Positions 34,429 to 42,264 of a stretch of 64,000 nt of DNA are shown piece by piece. Numbering within the stretch: position 1 is the first letter of the stretch; each line of letters begins with the position of its first letter. The notes under the pieces are model-generated. The model saw only the letters and a program-made list of their open reading frames with translations. It was not told where the DNA came from and searched no databases. A program made the translations under genes and the position numbers. The DNA comes from Streptantibioticus rubrisoli. GTDB lineage: Bacteria > Actinomycetota > Actinomycetes > Streptomycetales > Streptomycetaceae. The stretch lies in assembly GCF_024436055.1 (NCBI RefSeq), contig NZ_JANFNH010000031.1, forward strand, positions 1-64,000. Direction: 5' to 3'.

Positions 34429-35337
34429 ATGTCCACCGCGATCACCTACTCCCGCTACGGCGGCCCGGACGTGCTCACCCCGGCCGAGGTCGACACCCCC
34501 GAGCCGGGGCCGGGCCAGGTCCGCATCAAGGTCCGGGCGGCCGCCGTGAACCCGATCGACCTGAAGATCCGCTCGGGGATGATGGACGGCATCTTCCCGG
34601 TCGAGTTCCCCGTGGTGCCGGGCTGGGACGTGGCTGGCGTCGTCGACAAGGTCGGCGAGGCCGCCACCGCCTCGGTCGGGGACGAGGTCTTCGGCGCTGC
34701 CTCCGTCGGCGGCTACAGCGAGTACGCCCTGCTGGACCAGCCGGTTGCCAAGCCGAAGGAGGTTTCCTTCGACACCGCCGCCGCCGTGATCACCGTGGGG
34801 GAGACCGCCTACCGCGGCCTGCACCACCTCGGTGCCAAGAAGGGTGAAACCCTGCTGGTGCACGGCGCTGGCGGCAGCGTGGGAACGATCGCCGTCCAAC
34901 TCGCCGTCTCCCGGGGCATCACCGTTGTCGGCACCGCCGGCGACCGCGACATCGAGCGCCTCACCGTCCTCGGCGCCACCGCGGTCCCTTACGGCGAGGG
35001 CTGGGCGCAGAGGGTCCGGGCCGCCGCCCCGCAGGGGGTGGACCACGTCTTCGACGCCTCCGGCGCGGGCGTACTGCCGGACTCGATCGCCCTGGTCGGC
35101 GACGCGGCGCGGGTGATCACCATCGCCGACATGGCCGCCGCGCAGCACGGCGTACGTTTCACCGGCGCCGACCCGGCCGACCGGTTCTGGCAGGCGCTGC
35201 CGCAACTGGCTGACCTCATCGCCGTCGGCAAGCTCGACGTCCCCATCGGGAGCATCTACCCGCTCGCCGAGGCCGCCCGGGCCCACGCCGACATCGAGGC
35301 CCGCCGCGCCCGCGCCAAGGTCATCCTCACGCCCTGA
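34429..35337 (+). CDS. NADP-dependent quinone oxidoreductase-like (MDR family)
   Basis: A 302-residue medium-chain dehydrogenase of the zeta-crystallin/quinone reductase group. The N-terminal GroES-like part contains GPDVLTPAEVDTPEPGPGQV and VVPGWDVAGVVDKVG; no zinc-binding Cys cluster is present. The NADPH loop is G146-AGGSVG. It reduces quinones or alpha,beta-unsaturated carbonyls by one hydride. GGAG lies eight bases before the ATG at 34429; a longer frame starts 45 bases earlier without a site. Probably repressed by the divergent TetR protein. Confidence 0.9.
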   Translation: MSTAITYSRYGGPDVLTPAEVDTPEPGPGQVRIKVRAAAVNPIDLKIRSGMMDGIFPVEFPVVPGWDVAGVVDKVGEAATASVGDEVFGAASVGGYSEYALLDQPVAKPKEVSFDTAAAVITVGETAYRGLHHLGAKKGETLLVHGAGGSVGTIAVQLAVSRGITVVGTAGDRDIERLTVLGATAVPYGEGWAQRVRAAAPQGVDHVFDASGAGVLPDSIALVGDAARVITIADMAAAQHGVRFTGADPADRFWQALPQLADLIAVGKLDVPIGSIYPLAEAARAHADIEARRARAKVILTP

Positions 35338-35382
35338 CCCACGGGCCGCTGCCTCACCGGGCTACAGGGCGAGGCGGCATCG

Positions 35383-35413
35383 AGGGGCGTCGACGTCTCC
35401 GGCTGACGCCCCT
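35383..35413 (+). terminator. Terminator after quinone oxidoreductase gene
   Basis: AGGGGCGTC (35383-35391) and GACGCCCCT (35405-35413) form a perfect 9-bp stem with a 13-base loop, 46 bases past the stop. Confidence 0.8.
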
Positions 35414-35539
35414 GCGGGGCCTCAGCCGACCCCCGCGGCTTAGCCGACTGCGGGTGGGTGGCGGGCAGCGGCTTGGATGGGGTGAGCGGGCGCAGCGGTC
35501 GTTGATCGAGGCAGGCGGTCAGCTCGGGCGGACGCAAAC

Positions 35540-36139
35540 AGGCTCGGCACCGTCAACGGCCAGTTCGTTCTCCCCCGTCGGCATCGCTCTCGGCGATGGG
35601 GCCATGGACTCCTCGGCGTGAGTTCGCGCTGACGCTTGCGCCGGAAGCTCGGCGATCGGCCGGTCGGGGGTGTTCGTGGCGAAGTGATCACCATGCCGAC
35701 CGGGTTAGGACAACCAGCGCCCGCGCTGGGCGAGCCAAGGGACGAACTCGTGGGTGCCGCCTGCGGAATCGCAGCGGATGAGGGTCTGCCGCCCGCGCCG
35801 CTACTTCTTCGGCAACTGGGGCCAGGGCGAGGCGGGCAGCACTGATGTGGTCGGCGGGTGTGTTCGAGCCTGCGTTGCCCGGCTCAGCAGGGCCGCGACG
35901 GGCTCGTCGGTTCCGCCCGGTCCGCGGTCGACGAACGCCATCAGCGGGTGGTGGCCTTGGGTCTTCTTCCGGGTCGGGGCGGCGTCCTGCCCTTCTGAGT
36001 GCGCTACGGCCAGCACTCCGTCCAGGTGACGGTCACCCGCCCGTCGGCGTCCGGAGCCCGGCCTGCCGCTAACTTCAAGATGTGGCTGCGGACTTCGGTC
36101 GAAGCCGCGCGGATCGCGGTCAGTGCGGTGACGCAACAC
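35540..36139 (-). pseudogene. IS1380-family transposase remnant
   Basis: Read in order on the minus strand in shifting frames: GRAPDADGRVTVTW, LAVAHSEGQDAAPTRKKTQG, HHPLMAFVDRGPGGTDEPVA, then RRGRQTLIRCDSAGGTHEFV and PWLAQRGRWLS, then a jump to FATNTPDRPIAELPAQA. All are successive blocks of IS1380 transposases, including the catalytic RCDSAGGT. At least three frame changes, two stops (one where a Tyr is expected before RRGRQ) and an internal deletion are visible. Confidence 0.8.
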
Positions 36140-36780
36140 CGTGCCGCCCGGCTCAGCTTCCTGGGCTGCGCCTCAAGTAGCCTTCGTGGTCGATCACTTC
36201 GCAGTGCAGGCTGGCACCCGACCTCGGCTCGAGCACCAGGCGCTCAAGCCATTCCTCCGCAGCGCGCGCGGTGATGACCCGGTCATGCTGGCCTGCGATC
36301 ATGCCGTGCAGTGCTTGTACGGCCACCTCGCGGTAACGAATCCGCGCAGCTGATCGGCAGTCGGCCAGCGACACCAACTGGTCCACCACGCCGGGTCCAG
36401 AGGTGCAGATCTGGGACTGTATCGGCGGCGGCAACTAGTTCTGGCGACTGCCGTCTTGAGTGGGGGGTTTTGAGTCGGGGAACTGGGTGGCTGGCCCGTT
36501 GGGGGGTGGTGACGCCGTACGTTCCGTCGTCAGTTGTCGCACAGGGCCTCGGCGGTCGGCAGCCGTTGCCGAGGGCGACGGCAACGAGAGCACTTCCGCC
36601 GGACGGCGCGGGGGCCGTCGCCATGCCCTGACCGACTGGCGCTCGGCGGCGCACGGGCGTTGACGTTCGCCGCTTTCCCACCCGACGCGTTCAAAGGAAG
36701 GGAGGTCGAGCCTCTCAGATCCAGAACGGTGCGGAGCGGCCTGGCTGTTCAGCGAGGGGCTGTCAGACCTGGTTCTTAGC
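36140..36780. other. Gap with an unrecognised open frame
   Basis: On the minus strand 36153-36434 a frame reads VSLADCRSAARIRYREVAVQ and VITARAAEEWLERLVLEPRS. It is not IS1380 sequence and I do not recognise it. Upstream of the large plus-strand gene (36650-36780) no clear promoter was picked out. Confidence 0.3.
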
Positions 36781-39700
36781 ATGGCGGGTATGAGGGGATC
36801 ACAGAACAGCTCGGCTGCCCACGTGGTGCGCACCATCTTGGCCTGTCCGCAGGGAAGGGATGCAGGCCAAGCCCAAGGCATGGTGGGCGACGTGCTGGGG
36901 GTGCTCATGCAGGCCCGCCCTGCGCGTACGGTCGCGGCGGGAGTCGCTGCGGCGGGTGGAGTCGATGCGCAGGCGGCGCGTCGGCTGCGTGAGCTGGTGG
37001 CGCATCATCTGGGTGATCGGGCCGAGCGGTGGCGCGGTGTGCACGACGCGCTCGCCACCTATCGGGGCACGTTGCCCGCGCTGCTCGCCGAGATGCCGCC
37101 GCTGGCTCGGCCGGCTGCTTCCGGTGAGCTTCGCTCACCGGCGCCCCGTAGCGTGTACGCCACGCTTGCCCTGCTGATGGAGCAGGCCCAGCCCGGGCAC
37201 ACGGTCGCCGGTCTGGCCGCGTTGCCCGACCGTACGGTGGAGGCCCTGCTCGCTGGCGGGGCGCTGCCCGGGCCCGGCCTGACCGCCGCCGTCACGGAGC
37301 ACGGCGACTCCCGCAGCAGAGCCGCTTTGGCCCGTCATCCCCGGCTCGACACGCGGGTGCTGGCGCGGCTCCTCGCGGTCGGGGACGCCCAGGTCGGCGC
37401 TGCCGTCTACCGCAGTCCACGCGCCACCCAGTCCTTGCGCCGTACCCTTGCGCACCGGCTCGACACGGTGCCGATGGACGAGACGTTGCGCGCCGAACTG
37501 ACCGACCCGAGCGTCGACTTGCCGCGTACCTGGCTCACGCCGCTGCTCGGCTCGGGTGATCCGCAGTTCGTGGCGCGTGCGCTTGGCGTCGGTGTTCGGC
37601 GGGTGGCCCAGCAGTACGCGCTGCTGCGGGTCTGGGAGCGCTGCGGGCCGGAGGTGGTGCGTGGCTTCATCGGTGATCCGGCCGTCGCACGGCACCTGAG
37701 CGGGCCGGTTCTCGCCGCGGTCAACCAGGCGCTGGCCAAGGAAGACTCCGGTGCCGCGCTGCGCCAGCTACGCGAGCGGTGCGAACCGTATGAGGACCCC
37801 GCGCGGCTGCCGAGCCTCCTGGCCACCACACGGGGCACCAGCAGCCTGCGCGACCTGCTGTCCGAACCGTATGTCCACGACCTGCAGGCCCTCGCCGAGG
37901 CCCACGCGAAGAGCCCGTTCATGCCCATGGCGAGCGAGGAGTTGGCCCGCCACGAGGATGCGAGCGACGCCCAGCGCCTGGCGTTCAGGCTGAGCGTTCT
38001 CAACGATCGCTGGCGGGTGGGCGATCGACGCGCCGGGAACGCGACCCCGCCTGAGCGGCGCCTGGCCGAGGAGGTGCTCGACGCCGACGGCGCCTGGTGG
38101 GCGGAGGGCATGGTCAGGGCAGCGTTGTTCGATCCGGTCGAGCTGGTGCGCACCGCCCGACCGGCGTCTCACGCGGTGACCGCGCTCGCCGTGCTCCATG
38201 AGCGGGGCCTGCTCACCGGCACGGTCGCGGCCGAACTGCGCTCGCTGACCGATGCCCATCTCGGTGACCGCCCCGAGGCCTGGGCCGCGCTCGACGCCCT
38301 TCTGGCCGGACACCAGGGAAGCCTGGGCGAGTTGATCAGCAAGGCCGGCGAGGCCACCCCGGCCGAATGCGACGGAACCGAGGCGTCCGACGAAGGACAC
38401 ACCGCCGCGCGCACCGGAGTTGGTGCCCACGAAGCCGCGTCGCCCCGGACTCCGCGCTCCCGCCATGAGCGGGCCGCCCTTGCCGCCCTCGACCTCCTTC
38501 GATCCCTCTGCGCCGACGCCCCGCTTCCCACCGACCCCGACGTCCTGTCCTTCCTCGCTCACCACAACAGGTGGGATGCCCCCGGCCTGGCCACCCCCGA
38601 GTGGCTCGTCCGGGCCTGCACCACCCACGGGATAGAACCGCCGAACGCCGGGTCCTGGTACACCGCGCCCACGCTCGAGCAGGTGCGGGCGCATCTCCCG
38701 CAGACCTGGGGCTCCAGCGCCCTGCTCACCGACCGCGCCTACGTTCAGGGCATCCTGCCCGCCGACGAACTGCTCAGCCTGCTCCCCGCCCGCTACATGT
38801 TGCGCCTTCCGCACGACTGGCGCGGCTTCGCTTTCGCCGGTGCGTGGCGGGCCGCGCTCGCCCGCCTGCTGCGCGCCGAACTCGGCACCGACCCCGACGC
38901 CTGGCTGCACTTGGCCCGCACGGCTTGGACGCATGCCGCCGGACGGGTCAGCGACCCCAACCCCGGTGGGCCCAGCTGGGTCGAACTGCTGGCCCTGGCT
39001 CGGTCCGCGTCATCCGCGAACGTCAGTGCCACCGGACACCCCCCGCAGGAACGGGGATGGGCCGCGCTCACGCCCCGCCCGCGCACCCCTGACGAGGCAC
39101 TCAAACTGCTGGAGCACGGTGACCACTTGTGGGTCTGGCCGATGGGCACCCTGCTGTGCCTGGCCGACGCGGAAGTCGTCGACGCGGTCCTGCCCCGACT
39201 CGGCCCCGACGGCTCCTGGTTGCTTGCCGCGTACCTGCTGCGCCACGACCACACGCCGCGCGTGGTCTTCGACCGGCTGCTCGCGGGCCGGGATCCGCAC
39301 GCGCTGCGGATACTCGTCGCCCAGTCGCGGTGGCTCGAGGACGGCTTGGTCGGGCGACTGGCCGACGTCGATGATCCTGACGTCGGCCTGGCCCTGCTGC
39401 GGCACGTCCGCGATCCGGGGATCCACCGCCGGATCGTGGCCAGGTCCCGCCGTCCGGGGGCGGAGGCCGACCCGGTCGCGGCGCGGGTACTGGCGGAGCT
39501 GCGGGCCGATCCGTCCGCAAGGCCGCCAGGAGGCCTGCACTGGCTGTGCTCGGCGGAACCGGACCTGATCGAGGAGATCCTCGTCCGGTGGGGTGGTGAA
39601 CTGGGCTTCGTCCACCAGGTTCTCGGCTGTTTGCGACTGGTCGAGCACGGCGGAGCAACTCGGCTTACCGCGCTCGTCGGACGCGATTTGCTCGGCCAGG

Positions 39701-40353
39701 CTGCGAGCAAGCTGTGCGTCAAGGCACTGGCCTGCGCCGATCCGGCCGCTGTGCTGCGTGCCCGCCTTGACCGCGAACTGGCCCCTGCCAAGCTGGTCAA
39801 GAAACTGCGTCGGGCGCGAAGCCACTGGCAGGCCACGAGCGCGGTGGCGGCGATGCCGTTCGGTGCCAACTGGCGGGCTTTGGAGGCAGCGCACCGGCAG
39901 GAGCCGCTGCCGCACTGGGAACACCTGGTCAACCTGCCGGACGCGCCCGCCGAACTCCGCCTGCGGTACGCGGCGTTGGTGCGAGAGCCGGGGCCGCACG
40001 GTCTGGCCGAGGGCGCGGAACTCACCCGGGCGCGGGCCCGCCACGGCCTGGCTGGCATGTACCACTGTGCACCCGGCACCCAGATCGACGGCCTGCTGAC
40101 GTCCGGCATCCTGGCCGGATCGGACCTGCTGCACCTGGCGGCCCCGGCCGCACTGATGCTCGCCTACCTCCACAGCGCCGCTCGCCGCACCGACGCTCCG
40201 GCAGCCGCGGTCGCCGCACTGGCGGAACTCGCCGATCTCGTGCGTTCACGGCTCGGATCCGACCAGGAGGCATGGACACGGGTGACCGACCGGCTGACGG
40301 GCCGCGATCCGCAGTGGGATCCGATGTCCCCGGTGGTCACGTTGCTGTGCTGA
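36781..40353 (+). CDS. Large helical-repeat protein of unknown function (1190 residues)
   Basis: A single uninterrupted frame with strong actinomycete codon use. The sequence is nearly all helix, Leu/Ala/Arg-rich, with no signal peptide or membrane segment, so it is probably cytoplasmic. Helix pairs such as ALARHPRLDTRVLARLLAVG recall HEAT or leucine-rich-variant repeats. A motif HLGDRAERW (residue 75) recurs as HLGDRPEAW (about 491), ELGTDPDAW (about 700) and RLGSDQEAW (about 1157), showing internal duplication. A 40-residue low-complexity linker near residues 520-560 divides two halves. No catalytic motif is recognised. The most likely role is a scaffold or protein-binding platform; that is inference. 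A terminator follows directly. Confidence 0.8.
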   Translation: MAGMRGSQNSSAAHVVRTILACPQGRDAGQAQGMVGDVLGVLMQARPARTVAAGVAAAGGVDAQAARRLRELVAHHLGDRAERWRGVHDALATYRGTLPALLAEMPPLARPAASGELRSPAPRSVYATLALLMEQAQPGHTVAGLAALPDRTVEALLAGGALPGPGLTAAVTEHGDSRSRAALARHPRLDTRVLARLLAVGDAQVGAAVYRSPRATQSLRRTLAHRLDTVPMDETLRAELTDPSVDLPRTWLTPLLGSGDPQFVARALGVGVRRVAQQYALLRVWERCGPEVVRGFIGDPAVARHLSGPVLAAVNQALAKEDSGAALRQLRERCEPYEDPARLPSLLATTRGTSSLRDLLSEPYVHDLQALAEAHAKSPFMPMASEELARHEDASDAQRLAFRLSVLNDRWRVGDRRAGNATPPERRLAEEVLDADGAWWAEGMVRAALFDPVELVRTARPASHAVTALAVLHERGLLTGTVAAELRSLTDAHLGDRPEAWAALDALLAGHQGSLGELISKAGEATPAECDGTEASDEGHTAARTGVGAHEAASPRTPRSRHERAALAALDLLRSLCADAPLPTDPDVLSFLAHHNRWDAPGLATPEWLVRACTTHGIEPPNAGSWYTAPTLEQVRAHLPQTWGSSALLTDRAYVQGILPADELLSLLPARYMLRLPHDWRGFAFAGAWRAALARLLRAELGTDPDAWLHLARTAWTHAAGRVSDPNPGGPSWVELLALARSASSANVSATGHPPQERGWAALTPRPRTPDEALKLLEHGDHLWVWPMGTLLCLADAEVVDAVLPRLGPDGSWLLAAYLLRHDHTPRVVFDRLLAGRDPHALRILVAQSRWLEDGLVGRLADVDDPDVGLALLRHVRDPGIHRRIVARSRRPGAEADPVAARVLAELRADPSARPPGGLHWLCSAEPDLIEEILVRWGGELGFVHQVLGCLRLVEHGGATRLTALVGRDLLGQAASKLCVKALACADPAAVLRARLDRELAPAKLVKKLRRARSHWQATSAVAAMPFGANWRALEAAHRQEPLPHWEHLVNLPDAPAELRLRYAALVREPGPHGLAEGAELTRARARHGLAGMYHCAPGTQIDGLLTSGILAGSDLLHLAAPAALMLAYLHSAARRTDAPAAAVAALAELADLVRSRLGSDQEAWTRVTDRLTGRDPQWDPMSPVVTLLC

Positions 40354-40373
40354 CCGTCGACGGCGCGGGCCCG

Positions 40374-40400
40374 GGCAGGCCACGGTGATGTGGGCCTGCC
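40374..40400 (+). terminator. Terminator after the large repeat-protein gene
   Basis: GGCAGGCC (40374-40381) and GGCCTGCC (40393-40400) form a perfect 8-bp stem with an 11-base loop, 21 bases past the stop. Confidence 0.7.
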
Positions 40401-40471
40401 GCTGCGGGGATGTGCGCCGTTATGGCTGATTCGGGCGCAGGCACGCCTGGCGGTTCACAGTTGTTCTGCGG

Positions 40472-40507
40472 TTCGCGGTGTTCGCGGTGTTCGCGGCGTT
40501 CGCGTGA
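40472..40507 (+). repeat. 9-bp tandem repeat
   Basis: TTCGCGGTG occurs twice, then TTCGCGGCG and TTCGCGTGA, four units in a row, in the intergenic space before the SRPBCC gene. Confidence 0.85.
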
Positions 40508-40642
40508 TCGTCGGCTGCGAAAGGCCTGCGAGGCCGTCGAACCGCGTGCGTCAGCAGCCGGTAGTTACCAGCGGGTAGTGGTGGGGTGTCCAGGACCGGT
40601 ACGGTGACCCGACGGTAGAGCAGTGCTGCGGGGAGGGTGACG

Positions 40643-41149
40643 ATGGTGCGGTTGGCGGACAGTCCGAGGGTCGAGGTGGATGTGCATGTGGCCGCGCCGC
40701 CGGAGCGGGTGTGGGCGCTGGTGAGTGACATCACCGTGCCGACCAGGTTCGGCGGGGAGTTGTACGAGGTCGAGTGGTTGGACGGGGCCGCCGGACCGGC
40801 CCTCGGCGCGACCTTCGTCGGACGCAACCGGAATGAGAACCTGGGTAGTTGGGAGACCGTCTCGCGGATCTGTGAGTACCAACCGGAGTTGGCGTTCGGC
40901 TGGGAAGTGCGGGCACCTCAGGGCGATTTCAGCCGTCCTGTCGCCAGTTGGCGGTTCCAGATGGAGCCGGAGGACGGCGGCACCCGGCTGCGCCAGTCGG
41001 TCACCATCGGGTCGGGCGCCTCGTACCTGAGCCGTGCGATCGAAGCCCAGCCTGAACACGAGGAGCAGATCGTGACTGTTCGGATGGGCATGCTGGAACA
41101 GGGCATCCGGTCGACGCTCGAGGGTGTCAAGAAACTCGCAGAATCCTGA
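40643..41149 (+). CDS. SRPBCC-family protein (polyketide cyclase/dehydrase-like)
   Basis: A 168-residue single-domain protein with a Bet v1-like fold. VEVDVHVAAPPERVWALVSD is the typical first strand and helix, ITVPTRFGGELYEVEWLDGA the second, and RPVASWRFQMEPEDGGTRLR the central sheet; MLEQGIRSTLEGVKKLAE is the long C-terminal helix. Such proteins bind lipids or aromatic polyketides; a few are cyclases. The ATG at 40643 is five bases past GGGGAGG; a GTG at 40637 overlaps that site and is less likely. It stands alone. Confidence 0.88.
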   Translation: MVRLADSPRVEVDVHVAAPPERVWALVSDITVPTRFGGELYEVEWLDGAAGPALGATFVGRNRNENLGSWETVSRICEYQPELAFGWEVRAPQGDFSRPVASWRFQMEPEDGGTRLRQSVTIGSGASYLSRAIEAQPEHEEQIVTVRMGMLEQGIRSTLEGVKKLAES

Positions 41150-42017
41150 GCCCCAGTCGGTTGAACCAGCGCGGGCGCGACGTCGTGCAGCAGGCGCGGC
41201 GGAGCGTGGCAGGCCAGCGAGGTGGTGCTCAAGGAGAACGCGACCGTCGCGGACAGTCGGGGGCCTGTGGCCCCGGCCAGGCCGTGGCGGTGTGGGTAGC
41301 CGGGGTCGGCGCGTTCGCCGTGGTCCCGAACGCCGGGGGCCTTCGGCTGTGTGCGACTCTTGGTGTGTCGGCGTGGGTCCGATGAGGGTCCGCACCGACG
41401 GGAGGGGAGTTTCGCGTGACACCGAGTACGACGGCTCCGGCCGACCGCTGGCGCGAGCCCAGGAAGCTCAACAGCACCTGGCGGTTGGCGTTGTCGACGT
41501 TCGTGTCCGCCCGCCTCGGTTGAGGCAGCACCAGGGGCGGACGCGGCCTCACCGTCCGACGCTGGGCGCCACTACGGTGGTGCTGGAGTCAATCGGTGGG
41601 GAGGGTGAGGATCCGGTGTGACGCCGTAGTCTGCTGGTTGCCGTGGCCGGGGGCCGCACCAGCGTGGTCTTCGGCCCCACCTCGACCGCTTCTGCGCGCA
41701 CCCCTGCGCGGCTCAGCCTGGCAGGGCTGGAAGGCCTCTTGTTCTGCCGGTGGTAGCCCGCCCTGCGCGGCACCGGCCCCACGTCTGCCGCGGTGTGAGC
41801 GACGATTCGCAGTTGAGTGGCATCCGGGCACGGTCGCTCTCGCCTCAATCCGGCTGTGGCTCCGCTAGCCTCTCTCTTCGGCACGCCGCTAACGCCGCAG
41901 TAGGCCAAGGTGGACGCACGGGGGAGGCATCGGCTCTGCTTGCAAGGCCCTCGCCCTGCGGTGGCATCGCTGTCGGCCAGGGGTCATCCTGGAAATGTCA
42001 ACGGGAGTGCCGGTACG
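41150..42017. other. About 870 bases of degraded sequence
   Basis: A short plus-strand frame (about 41417-41518, starting VTPSTTAPADRWREPRKLN) could be a truncated gene start. On the minus strand near 41640-41720, AGVRAEAVEVGPKTTLVRP resembles the opening of ISL3-like transposases, but no frame continues. Nothing is firmly identified. Confidence 0.3.
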
Positions 42018-42183
42018 CCATCCCAACCAGGGTCCCGGCAAGGTAGCGAGATTTCCGTTTCGTTCTCGCTGCCCCCATCCCAACTGAAGCTGCTGAGCTG
42101 GAGATACCCGCGCTGGGAAGCGGTCACCAGTAGCAGGACAAAGCAGGCGGACTGCGACTTTGCCGGGGCCCCGCCATCCCAAC
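42018..42183. repeat. Three direct copies of CCATCCCAAC
   Basis: The decamer CCATCCCAAC (GTTGGGATGG on the other strand) occurs at 42018-42027, 42075-42084 and 42174-42183. The second and third copies extend to CCATCCCAACTG. Copies lie 57 and 99 bases apart, directly upstream of the zincin gene. Role unknown. Confidence 0.75.
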
Positions 42184-42264
42184 TGGCCCCGCACATGGCC
42201 TCATACCTGGCATTCCATAGCTCACTCATTGTCCCTTCAACTGTTGAGCCAGAAAGAGGACGTG

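Noticed and set aside
38793-40173. Long minus-strand frames opposite the large repeat protein
   Set aside because: Antisense shadows; the plus strand shows consistent codon use and internal repeats.
42018-42183. CRISPR-like repeats
   Set aside because: Only three 10-12-base copies with unequal spacers of 47 and 89 bases and no cas gene; too short and irregular for an array.
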